16,956 nt of DNA, from assembly GCA_964398355.1 (NCBI GenBank), contig CAYNMM010000016.1, positions 1 through 16,956 on the forward strand, read 5' to 3'. The notes beneath the pieces were generated by a model, which saw nothing but the letters and a program-made list of their open reading frames with translations, made no database searches and was not told the origin of the DNA. Both the position numbers and the translations under genes were made by a program. Each line of letters opens with the position of its first letter. Within the stretch, counting starts at the first letter, position 1. Below, one piece after another: positions 8,049 to 15,320 of this stretch. Source of the DNA: WFZT01 sp964398355 (GTDB lineage Bacteria > Hydrothermota > Hydrothermia > B15-G9 > WFZT01).

Positions 8049-9046
8049 AAGTTGTGATACCTGTGGCAGGAGCTGGAACGCGATTGAGGCCGCATACCTT
8101 AACTACTCCGAAGCCACTTCTCCCTGTTGCTGGAAAGCCCATAATTGACCATATCATCGAGTCAATAAACTCTCTGGATTTCGATGAATTGATTCTCGTG
8201 ACAGGACCTGATAACGGTGAGATTTTTCAGCATGTGAAACTAAACTGGCAGGGGGAATTTAACGTCTCAAGAGCCATTCAGGAAGAAAAACTTGGTCTTG
8301 GTCACGCAATTTTTCAGGCAAGGGGATTTTTCGACGATGGAGAGGATATTTTCATAATTCTTGGAGACACTATTATTGAAGGCGAATTTGGAGACTTCGT
8401 TAGTAAAAGGAAAGATTTTCTCGCAGTTAAAAGGGTTGACGATCCATCAAACTATGGAATTGTGGAGCTTGATGAAAATGGGAGAATTATTTCGCTTGAA
8501 GAAAAACCTCAGCATCCCAGGAGCAATCTGGCAATTGTTGGCGTTTATTATATCAGTAACGCAATTAAACTTTTCGAGGCAATTCAATACATAATAGCAA
8601 ATGATATCAAGACAAAGAATGAATACCAGATCACAGATGCACTGAGAAAAATGGTCGAGTCAGGATGGATTTTCTACACAAAGGAGATCTCCAATTGGTA
8701 TGATTGTGGTAGAGTTTCAGAGATTTTAAAAACTAATAGATTTTTACTCCAGAAAAATGGTAGCAATGTGGATTCTGACGTAAAGGTTGTAAACAGTGTG
8801 ATAATTGATCCAGTCTTTATCGATAGGGGAGTATCAATTGAGAATTCAATAGTTGGACCTTATGTCCATATATCTGAGGGGGTTACGCTCTCAAACGTTA
8901 TGGTGAAAAACTCTATAGTGCTTGAAAATGCCACAGTTGAAGAGTCCCAATTTGAGATGTCCATAGTTGGGAAGCACGCAAGGGTCAAAACTACTCCTCT
9001 GAAGCTGAATATAGGAGATTATTCAGAACTGGATATGAGTCAATGA
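8045..9046 (+). CDS. Sugar-1-phosphate nucleotidyltransferase with left-handed beta-helix C-terminus
   Basis: A 333-residue NTP-transferase that makes a nucleotide-sugar from a sugar 1-phosphate. The N-terminal Rossmann-like domain has the pyrophosphorylase signature 'GAGTRLRPHTLTTPKPLLPV' at 9-28 (nucleotide loop and catalytic Lys region), 'ILGDTI' at 105-110 with the metal-binding Asp108, 'VGVYYI' at 165-170, and 'WYDCG' at 218-222 with the second metal Asp220. Residues ~244-313 contain hexapeptide-like repeats ('SVIIDPVFIDRGVSIENSIV...') forming a left-handed beta-helix, as in long RmlA-type, GlmU-type and GDP-mannose pyrophosphorylases. The base and sugar cannot be fixed by eye: dTDP-glucose, UDP-glucose and GDP-mannose are all possible. 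The phosphomannose/phosphoglucose isomerase upstream supports a glucose or mannose substrate. The start overlaps the previous stop (ATGA) with AGGAGG about eight bases before it. Confidence 0.9.
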   Translation: MKVVIPVAGAGTRLRPHTLTTPKPLLPVAGKPIIDHIIESINSLDFDELILVTGPDNGEIFQHVKLNWQGEFNVSRAIQEEKLGLGHAIFQARGFFDDGEDIFIILGDTIIEGEFGDFVSKRKDFLAVKRVDDPSNYGIVELDENGRIISLEEKPQHPRSNLAIVGVYYISNAIKLFEAIQYIIANDIKTKNEYQITDALRKMVESGWIFYTKEISNWYDCGRVSEILKTNRFLLQKNGSNVDSDVKVVNSVIIDPVFIDRGVSIENSIVGPYVHISEGVTLSNVMVKNSIVLENATVEESQFEMSIVGKHARVKTTPLKLNIGDYSELDMSQ

Positions 9047-9627
9047 AGCTTTTTCTCGTTTCTACATCGCCAAGAAGACGTGAGATTCTTGAAAAATTTG
9101 GCTACGAGTTTGAAATTTTAAAACCTCAAAAAGAGGACAAGATTGAATCCAGAAAGAAATTTGATCCGATAACGGTATTAAAGCTTGCGAGAAGTAAGCT
9201 TGACAATATTGAGATTGCCGAGGGAGTATTACTTTCGGCTGATACAGTGGTTGTTCTTGAAGATAAGATTCTCCCAAAGCCATCATCAATTAATCATGCA
9301 AAAAATTTCTTGAAATCATTATCCGGGAAGATTCACAGGGTTTATACTGGTTACGTTATAAAAAAGTATCCGGCAGGTACTGAGATTGGGAAAGTTGAGT
9401 GTACGGAAGTCAAATTCAAGGAATTATCCGAAAGCGAGATCGATAGCCTCGTAAGTATAGAAGATCCACTCGACAAGGCTGGAGGATATGCGATTCAAGG
9501 ATATTCAGGGTTGTTTATTCAGTGGATAAAAGGAGATTATTTCAATGTAGTGGGACTTCCCATTTCATCAGTATACCAATCCCTGAAGAGTTTTGGTATA
9601 TTTCCTCATTGGCTAAGATTCAAATAG
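9043..9627 (+). CDS. maf: Maf family nucleoside triphosphate pyrophosphatase
   Basis: A 194-residue Maf/ASMTL-type pyrophosphatase that hydrolyses non-canonical or pyrimidine nucleoside triphosphates to monophosphates, a house-cleaning role. Visible motifs: 'STSPRRREIL' at 7-16 (phosphate-binding loop), 'SADTVVV' at 65-71 with the catalytic Asp67, 'LPKP' at 77-80, 'RVYTG' at 99-103, 'DPLDKAGGYAIQG' at 141-153 and 'GDYFNVVGLP' at 164-173. The 'DKAGGYAIQG' form fits the dTTP/UTP pyrophosphatase (YhdE-like) branch better than the YceF branch, but that assignment is tentative. The start overlaps the nucleotidyltransferase stop (ATGA), with only a weak GGA upstream, so translational coupling is likely. 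The 3' end overlaps the convergent lipoprotein gene by 22 bases. Confidence 0.95.
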   Translation: MKLFLVSTSPRRREILEKFGYEFEILKPQKEDKIESRKKFDPITVLKLARSKLDNIEIAEGVLLSADTVVVLEDKILPKPSSINHAKNFLKSLSGKIHRVYTGYVIKKYPAGTEIGKVECTEVKFKELSESEIDSLVSIEDPLDKAGGYAIQGYSGLFIQWIKGDYFNVVGLPISSVYQSLKSFGIFPHWLRFK

Positions 9628-10220
9628 GTATGGGAAATAATTTTAAATTTACCCTCCCAGATTCCGGTATCGATGTTCGGTACCAGGGTAGAGTCACTCC
9701 ACACAGGACCACTGATGGATAGAATCTCCGCATGAAGTGAGTCAGTAGGTGGAACAAAAACGATTTCTGTGTCAGCCAGTATGGTGTCTAAAACAGTGTC
9801 TTCATTTATTATGGTGATAAACTCAAAGTAGTCAACATTTTCAGGTCTTTCCCAGATAACTTTTAGTGAATCACCAGTGGTTGTGTAATGGTAAATCAAG
9901 TTTCGCGGCGACGGAGCAAATTCTGTAAAATTAAGCATTTCATCCAGTGTTTCAATGTGTAAGTGAAAGGTGTCAGAGCTGACGCTTAATTTTTTCAAAT
10001 AAACTCCGGGAGTGTCACTTCTCAATAAAACACCATTTATTAAAACTGAGGCAGATGTAACAGGAGTGTTTGAGTATTTTTTCTCAAGGTAAATTCTTGC
10101 AAGACCTGAGTTAAGGTCTACATATCCATTTATAGAAATCGTGTCTGGTACCAAACCCCAATATTTCACATTACACGATGATAGGAGAATCAGAATTACA
10201 GGCAGAAAGTATTTTTTCAT
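9606..10220 (-). CDS. Putative lipoprotein, beta-rich, unknown function
   Basis: I do not recognise the family. The 204-residue product begins with a classic lipoprotein signal: MKKYFLPVILILLSSC, with lipobox LSSC and Cys16 as the likely lipidated residue. The rest looks beta-rich: residues ~25-90 ('VDLNSGLARIYLEKKY...SASVLINGVLL') resemble an Ig-like or carboxypeptidase-regulatory-like fold, and ~105-150 ('LKVIWERPENVDYFEFITI') resemble a fibronectin type III strand pattern; both are guesses by eye. It is probably anchored in the periplasm-facing leaflet of the inner or outer membrane. Its ATG overlaps the PspC gene stop (ATGA on the minus strand), so the two are one unit. Its 3' end overlaps maf by 22 bases. 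Confidence 0.85.
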   Translation of the reverse strand: MKKYFLPVILILLSSCNVKYWGLVPDTISINGYVDLNSGLARIYLEKKYSNTPVTSASVLINGVLLRSDTPGVYLKKLSVSSDTFHLHIETLDEMLNFTEFAPSPRNLIYHYTTTGDSLKVIWERPENVDYFEFITIINEDTVLDTILADTEIVFVPPTDSLHAEILSISGPVWSDSTLVPNIDTGIWEGKFKIISHTYLNLSQ

Positions 10221-10594
10221 TCTTTTAATAAAATGTAGATCCCGGCGGCTATAATGGTAATGGGGACAGCCAGCTTCCAGATAAAACTCATACTGTAAAA
10301 TTCACCAAAGATTAGGACCACACCGATAATAATCAAGACAATAGCACCCAATTTTTCACGTCGTTTCTTTTCATCGTCAATATCGATAACATCTTCCTGA
10401 GTCAATTCTGCAGGTTCTTGCGGAATCATGATCCATCCGAGGATGTAGATAATAAGCCCGACTCCATAGATGAAAAGCAGCACCATCAGGAGTCTCACAA
10501 TTACCGGATCGATATCAAAATATTCTGCAATTCCTCCACAAATTCCAGCAATTATTTTATTATGCCTGGACCTGTATAATCTCTTTGTTGCCAT
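10217..10594 (-). CDS. PspC-domain membrane protein
   Basis: A 125-residue protein with an N-terminal PspC domain: 'KRLYRSRHNKIIAGICGGIAEYFDIDP' begins near residue 4 and has the family's conserved R-S-x-x-x-x-I-x-G-x-x-x-G-I-A-x-Y-F pattern, followed by TM1 at ~33-57 ('LLFIYGVGLIIYILGWIMIP'). An acidic/basic cytosolic linker (~60-82) and two more hydrophobic segments (~83-97 and ~104-122) follow, as in LiaF-like or DUF5668-like tails. PspC domains are linked to envelope-stress sensing in the phage shock system, but no pspA or pspF-like gene is seen here, so a stress role is inference. A GGAG lies eight bases before the ATG (minus strand). It leads the two-gene unit with the lipoprotein. Confidence 0.93.
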   Translation of the reverse strand: MATKRLYRSRHNKIIAGICGGIAEYFDIDPVIVRLLMVLLFIYGVGLIIYILGWIMIPQEPAELTQEDVIDIDDEKKRREKLGAIVLIIIGVVLIFGEFYSMSFIWKLAVPITIIAAGIYILLKE

Positions 10595-10650
10595 GGTTAG
10601 ATCTCCGTATTAAATTTATTGGTTAAATACTACACGAAAGGAGGTAAATT
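10595..10650. promoter_or_regulatory. Divergent intergenic region, PspC (-) / macrodomain (+)
   Basis: These 56 bases separate two divergent start codons and must hold both ribosome binding sites (GGAG for the minus-strand gene, AAGGAGG at about 10636-10642 for the plus-strand gene). They should also hold promoters for both directions. The AT-rich core (about 10608-10630) contains TAAATA and TAATAC-type hexamers that could be -10 boxes, but I found no well-spaced -35 match, so no promoter is assigned. Confidence 0.45.
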
Positions 10651-11220
10651 ATGCAAGAATTATATTCCATTTCGGTAAATGGCAAAACAATCAGGATAGT
10701 TCATGGAGATATAACTGAAGAAAGGGTTGATGCAATTGTAAATGCGGCAAATTCTTATCTTCAGCACGGAGGAGGAGTTGCCGGTGCTATTGTGAGGAAA
10801 GGTGGAAAAATAATCCAGGAGGAAAGTAACAAAATAGGGTTTGTTCCTGTAGGGAAAGCTGCGATAACGAGTGCTGGAAAACTTCCAGCAAAGTACGTAA
10901 TTCATACAGTTGGTCCAAAGTGGGGTGAAGGAGACGAGGATAAGAAACTAAGAAGTGCAGTAGAAAGTGCTCTCGAATTGGCTTCTGAAAAGAAATTAAA
11001 GAGTATTTCTTTACCAGCTATTTCGTCTGGTATCTTTGGATTTCCTAAAGAAAGGGCTACAAAGATAATTTTTGACACTGTTGTGAGATTTCTTAAAGAA
11101 AGGAACTCCTCTCTTGAAGAAGTAAGACTTTGCAATATTGATAAATATACGTGTGATCTCTTTCTGAAGGTCGCAAAAGAGTTTGAAAGAAAGAAGCATC
11201 ATTCTGTTGGTGATCTTTAA
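10651..11220 (+). CDS. Macrodomain protein (ADP-ribose-binding / O-acetyl-ADP-ribose deacetylase-like)
   Basis: A 189-residue free-standing macrodomain (Appr-1''-p processing family) that binds ADP-ribose or its derivatives and may remove ADP-ribose from proteins or deacetylate O-acetyl-ADP-ribose. Motifs: 'VHGDITEERVDAIVNAANS' at 17-35 (Asp20 for the adenine, Asn31/Asn34 at the active site), 'HGGGVAGAI' at 39-47, 'HTVGPKW' at 85-91 and 'ISLPAISSGIFGFP' at 119-132 (phosphate/ribose loop). Ala44 stands where MacroD/YmdB enzymes have the Asp of 'GGGVDGAI'; the archaeal AF1521 type also has Ala there, so this is nearer to AF1521 than to YmdB. AAGGAGG about eight bases before the ATG gives a secure start. 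It appears monocistronic. The partner, if any, is unknown. Confidence 0.94.
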   Translation: MQELYSISVNGKTIRIVHGDITEERVDAIVNAANSYLQHGGGVAGAIVRKGGKIIQEESNKIGFVPVGKAAITSAGKLPAKYVIHTVGPKWGEGDEDKKLRSAVESALELASEKKLKSISLPAISSGIFGFPKERATKIIFDTVVRFLKERNSSLEEVRLCNIDKYTCDLFLKVAKEFERKKHHSVGDL

Positions 11221-11485
11221 ACTTTACTCGTAGCACAAATAAACACTCTGGTGATTTAAACTAAAATATTTCAATAAGGACCATTTAACCTCCAGGTAGT
11301 ATATAAAATTGGGCAGTTCTTAAAATTCAAGGTTTCTTTTTGTACCAGGTAAACAAATTTATTCGATTATTTAACGAGAGTCAATTCTTGTTTTTTTAGA
11401 ATGGATGCCTGGCAGATGGTGGAAGACAGTTCGTAAGACGAACAGTTCTTGATTGTGTGTAATCCCTGATGTATCCTTCAATTCT
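11221..11485. other. AT-rich intergenic region before the ABC exporter operon, with a small palindrome
   Basis: 265 bases without a convincing gene. It should contain the end of the macrodomain transcript and the promoter of the ABC operon. I see no good stem plus T-tract terminator; the best T-run (11390-11397) has only a 5-bp ATTCT/AGAAT stem around it. A TATAAA at 11302-11307 could be a -10 box, but the -35 spacing is poor. GTTCGT (11429-11434) pairs with ACGAAC (11438-11443) around AAG, and the string CAGTTC occurs three times (11314, 11427, 11443). The palindrome is a possible operator or small mRNA hairpin; no regulator can be named. Confidence 0.4.
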
Positions 11486-13207
11486 ATGAGGGATATTGCA
11501 TCTTACCTGCTGAAATACAAGCAGAATGTGATCATTGGTGTCTTTATGCTCCTTATTGTTGATGGTGCTCAGATAGCGATTCCAGTTGTAATCAGGAAAG
11601 TAATAGATTCAATAGCAATGGGGAGGGTAACCCCTTCAGGCCTTTTCAAATACGCATTAATCATTCTGGGGCTTGCTATTGTTATTGCCATTTTTAGATT
11701 TTTGTGGAGGTGGTTTATCGTTCGTACTGCAAGGTTAATTGAGGAGAGGATCAGGAATGAACTTTATGAGCACATTTTAAAGTTGCCGGCGAGATTTTTT
11801 ATGAAAAGAAAAACCGGAGATCTCATGGCACATGCAACCAATGACCTTGATGCTATTCGGATGTCAATGGGAGTGGGGGTGGTTGCAACTTCCGATATCA
11901 TAATTATTTCGACGTTTTCATTGATTGCAATGATTTCCATATCTCCGAAGCTCACCCTCTATGCAATGCTCCCCATGCCATTTCTGTCTTACATCGTTTT
12001 GAGATTTGGTAAACTTATCCACAGCAGGTTTGAAGCTGTTCAGCGGACATTTGCTGAGCTAACCGAGACGGTAAGGGAGTATGTTAGTGGTATAAGATTG
12101 ATAAAAGCCTTTGCACAGGAGAGTGGGGCAATTGAGGAATTCTCCAGTATCAATAGAAACTTTGTCGATGTAAATATGAGACTGGTGAAAGTCTTCGGTC
12201 TTTTCCACCCGATCATAATGTTTTTTGCCACCCTCACCACCGGTATTACCCTCCTTGTCGGTGGAGCCAGTGTTATATTGAACAGAGTTACTATCGGAGA
12301 ATTTGTTGCATTTAACTATTATCTGGGAATGATGGTCTGGCCAATGATCGCAATAGGCTGGGCCACAAATGTATTGCAGAGAGGCTCTGCGTCAATGAAA
12401 AGGGTGAAAAAGATCCTTGAAGAGCATCCAGAACCTGTAAATGTTGGGATCTCCAGAAAGATTGGAGGTGACATCGAGTTTAGAAATCTTGTATTTAGTT
12501 ATGATGGGAAACCAATTCTTGAAAATATCTCATTCTCGATACATCGTGGCATGAAAGTGGGAATTATGGGCAGAACCGGCTCTGGAAAGAGTTCATTGGT
12601 GCTTCTTATCCCAAGGATTTACGACCCACCTCACGGTACGGTTTTTGTAGATGGAGAAGATGTCCTCGAATACAATCTTTTGACCTTGAGACGCTCCATT
12701 GGATATGTACCCCAGGATGGATTTTTGTTTTCTACAACGATAAGGGACAATATCGCCTTTGGAAGAGATAACGCAACTGATGAAGAGATAGAGTGGGCAG
12801 CCAAAATGGCTGGGATCTACGACGAGATAATGGAATTCCCGGATGGATTTGACACACTTGTGGGTGAACGGGGTGTGACACTATCCGGTGGACAGAAACA
12901 GAGGATTGCAATTGCACGTGCACTTCTTGTCAATCCGTCAATCCTTATACTCGATGATGCCCTCTCGCAGGTTGACGCAGAAACAGAAGCCCTGATTTTA
13001 TCCAATCTTAAAGAATTCATGAGGAAAAGGACGAGCATAGTTATTTCACACCGTGTCTCTGCCGTGATGGATGCCGACCTTATTATTGTGCTTGACAATG
13101 GTAGAATTGTTGAAAGTGGTACGCACGAAGAATTGTTGAACATGAAAGGAATTTACTATGATTTTTATGAGATGCAAAGATTTGAAGAACTCGTAAAAGG
13201 AGATTAG
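11486..13207 (+). CDS. ABC exporter half-transporter, degenerate-site subunit (TM287/BmrC-like)
   Basis: A 573-residue protein with six transmembrane helices (~1-305) fused to a nucleotide-binding domain. Motifs: Walker A GRTGSGKSS at 362-370, Q-loop 'YVPQDGFLF', signature LSGGQ at 466-470, Walker B ILILDD at 486-491, H-switch His522. Asp491 replaces the catalytic Glu, which marks the non-hydrolysing site of heterodimeric exporters such as TM287/288, LmrCD and BmrCD. The next gene encodes the matching partner one base downstream. A heterodimer exporting drugs, lipids or peptides across the inner membrane is likely. Start: ATG 11486 gives the family's normal N-terminus (MRDIASYLLKYKQN). A TTG at 11453 would add 11 residues; neither has a clear Shine-Dalgarno, and an in-frame TGA directly precedes 11453. 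Confidence 0.93.
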   Translation: MRDIASYLLKYKQNVIIGVFMLLIVDGAQIAIPVVIRKVIDSIAMGRVTPSGLFKYALIILGLAIVIAIFRFLWRWFIVRTARLIEERIRNELYEHILKLPARFFMKRKTGDLMAHATNDLDAIRMSMGVGVVATSDIIIISTFSLIAMISISPKLTLYAMLPMPFLSYIVLRFGKLIHSRFEAVQRTFAELTETVREYVSGIRLIKAFAQESGAIEEFSSINRNFVDVNMRLVKVFGLFHPIIMFFATLTTGITLLVGGASVILNRVTIGEFVAFNYYLGMMVWPMIAIGWATNVLQRGSASMKRVKKILEEHPEPVNVGISRKIGGDIEFRNLVFSYDGKPILENISFSIHRGMKVGIMGRTGSGKSSLVLLIPRIYDPPHGTVFVDGEDVLEYNLLTLRRSIGYVPQDGFLFSTTIRDNIAFGRDNATDEEIEWAAKMAGIYDEIMEFPDGFDTLVGERGVTLSGGQKQRIAIARALLVNPSILILDDALSQVDAETEALILSNLKEFMRKRTSIVISHRVSAVMDADLIIVLDNGRIVESGTHEELLNMKGIYYDFYEMQRFEELVKGD

Positions 13208-13208
13208 G

Positions 13209-15320
13209 ATGCATCATGGATTTGGAGGGTTCACGAGTGATACCGTAGGTAAGGTTTATGATTCCCGGATATATCGTCGTTTATTTGGTTATATAAAACC
13301 ATATAAAAAACTTCTCGGTGTATCGTTCATCCTGCTTGTATTTATTTCAGTTTTTGAGATCTCTTTCCCCTATCTGACAAAAATAGGCATAGACCGGTAT
13401 ATTGTTCTGAGATTTCATGAGATTTTGCCCACAAAAGATAGTGAGGCGCTCAGGGTTCTTTCAAAATATCGCTCTCTGGCAATTGTCATTTCAGGCAAGG
13501 AGTTTCTGGATGAGACAAAATTAAAGAAGTGGGACAGGGAATATTTAAAAAAGAGAAAAGTTCTTTCTCAGGAAAGATATCTGGTTCTAAATCCACTGAT
13601 GTTTAAATCTGAAAAACGAAAGAATATGGAGGAAATAATAAGTAGGTATCGAAAACTCTTTATATCTGAGGGTAGCTGGTTTGCCATTTCTTATTCAAAT
13701 TTAAGAAAAATACCGGGAAAAGATGTTCGCAAGTTGCGAGCCAGTGATATTCGTGGGGTGGAGATGGTCGCTCTCGTTTTTCTGATAATCCTTGTGCTAA
13801 ACCTAATCTTCACGTTTTCTCAGGTCTATATTTTGCAATACATGAGTCAGCTCATTATGTATGACCTTAGGATGGACATAATGCGACATATCTTTAAGCT
13901 ACCAGTTGAATTTTTCAGCAAAAATCCTGTTGGAAGAATAGTTACCCGTGCAACGAATGATGTCGCAGCCATTAACGAAATGTTTACTTCGGTGCTAATC
14001 TATCTTTTTAAAGATTTCCTGCTTATAGTTGGCATTTTAATTGTGATGTTTAAGATGAATGTTCGATTGACACTCGTTGTTCTTATACTTGCTCCGTTTA
14101 TTGTACTTGTAACTTACCTTTTCCGTGTAAAAGTTAGGGAGGCTTATAGAGATGTCAGGGCAAAAATTGCAAGGATAAATGCATATCTTCAAGAAAGTAT
14201 CTCTGGCATCAGAATCATAAAATTATTTGTACAGGAACTCCGGATGTTTGAGGGATTTAGGAAAATCAATCATGAACTTTATCTTGCCAATGTAAGACAG
14301 CTGGTGGTTTTTGCGGTTTTTAGACCATTGATAGACATCTTTAACTCTCTTGGGATAGCACTTGTTCTCTGGTATGGGGGTGGGCAGTTGATACGGAGCG
14401 CTATCAGTTTTGGTGCTCTTGTAGCATTTCTGACTTACATTGAAAAATTGTTCAAACCAATCATGGACCTCGCCGAGAAATATAACATCCTGCAGTCTGC
14501 AATGGCTGCCTCAGAGAGAATTTTTAAACTTCTGGATGAGAAACCGGAACGTTCAGTTGGTAAATTAAGAACAAGATTGAAGGGAGACATTGAATTTAAG
14601 AATGTCTGGTTCGCCTACGAGGATGAAAACTGGGTTTTAAAAAACGTGTCGTTCAGGATAGAGCCCGGAAAAACCATAGCCATTGTGGGACCGACAGGGT
14701 CCGGGAAATCCACGATTATAAACCTGATCCTTAGATTTTATGAGAATCAAAAAGGTAGGATTTTTGTGGATGGAAGAGACATCAGGGAATATGAGCTTAA
14801 TTCTTACAGAAGTAATTTTGCGCTTGTGCTCCAGGATGTCTTCCTCTTCTCCGGGAGTCTCGAGAAGAACGTGAGACTCTGGAATACTGAAATAGACGAT
14901 GAGAAGGTTTTGAATGCACTTAAAATGATTGGAACAGACAGGATTTTGAAAAGACTCATCGAAAGGTATGAAGTAGGGGAGCGGGGAGCGAATCTTTCTG
15001 TGGGAGAGCGCCAGATAATTGCATTTGCACGTGCACTTGCCTTTGATCCTGCAATATTAATCCTTGATGAAGCCACATCGAGTGTCGACTCGGAAACTGA
15101 GGCTGTAATCCAGAAGGCCACCGAAACCCTTCTAAGTGGACGAACATCCATTGTGATTGCCCATAGACTTTCAACCATTAAACGTGCCGACAACATTCTC
15201 GTTCTGTTTAAGGGAAAAATTATCGAAACAGGGAAACACGAGGAGCTCATGCAGGCAAAAGGATTTTACTACCATCTCTACAGACTCCAATTTGGCCTCG
15301 AAGAAATCACTGAGAGATAG
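13209..15320 (+). CDS. ABC exporter half-transporter, catalytic subunit with TM1-TM2 insertion (TM288/BmrD-like)
   Basis: A 703-residue ABC exporter subunit, about 100 residues longer than usual. TM1 is at ~33-56 and TM2 at ~184-210; between them lies an added, highly charged block (~66-182, rich in Lys/Arg/Glu, e.g. 'KKWDREYLKKRKVLSQERYL') that would face the periplasm. The nucleotide-binding domain has Walker A GPTGSGKST at 494-502, Q-loop 'LVLQDVFLFSG', signature LSVGE at 596-600 (not LSGGQ), Walker B ILILDEATSSVD with catalytic Glu621, and His652. The intact Glu with the altered signature complements the previous gene exactly, as expected in a heterodimer. AAGGAG seven bases before ATG 13209 fixes the start, one base after the upstream stop. 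BmrD also carries an extracellular block, so the insertion may be a family feature. Confidence 0.94.
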   Translation: MHHGFGGFTSDTVGKVYDSRIYRRLFGYIKPYKKLLGVSFILLVFISVFEISFPYLTKIGIDRYIVLRFHEILPTKDSEALRVLSKYRSLAIVISGKEFLDETKLKKWDREYLKKRKVLSQERYLVLNPLMFKSEKRKNMEEIISRYRKLFISEGSWFAISYSNLRKIPGKDVRKLRASDIRGVEMVALVFLIILVLNLIFTFSQVYILQYMSQLIMYDLRMDIMRHIFKLPVEFFSKNPVGRIVTRATNDVAAINEMFTSVLIYLFKDFLLIVGILIVMFKMNVRLTLVVLILAPFIVLVTYLFRVKVREAYRDVRAKIARINAYLQESISGIRIIKLFVQELRMFEGFRKINHELYLANVRQLVVFAVFRPLIDIFNSLGIALVLWYGGGQLIRSAISFGALVAFLTYIEKLFKPIMDLAEKYNILQSAMAASERIFKLLDEKPERSVGKLRTRLKGDIEFKNVWFAYEDENWVLKNVSFRIEPGKTIAIVGPTGSGKSTIINLILRFYENQKGRIFVDGRDIREYELNSYRSNFALVLQDVFLFSGSLEKNVRLWNTEIDDEKVLNALKMIGTDRILKRLIERYEVGERGANLSVGERQIIAFARALAFDPAILILDEATSSVDSETEAVIQKATETLLSGRTSIVIAHRLSTIKRADNILVLFKGKIIETGKHEELMQAKGFYYHLYRLQFGLEEITER

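Noticed and set aside
11208..11262. Imperfect direct repeat (TGGTGAT..TTAAACT) at the macrodomain gene end
   Set aside because: Two short AT-rich copies differing by a two-base gap; readily explained by chance.
11405..11420. 5S rRNA-like string (TGCCTGGC...)
   Set aside because: Only a short match; the following bases do not continue as 5S rRNA and no rRNA gene is nearby.
11401..11436. Eleven-codon frame (ATG 11401 to TAA 11434-11436) as a leader peptide for the ABC operon
   Set aside because: No Shine-Dalgarno precedes it, and it lacks the regulatory codon run or attenuator expected of a leader peptide.
14804..15250. Minus-strand open frame of 148 codons inside the second ABC gene
   Set aside because: It is antisense to the conserved nucleotide-binding domain and has the unusual composition of a shadow frame.
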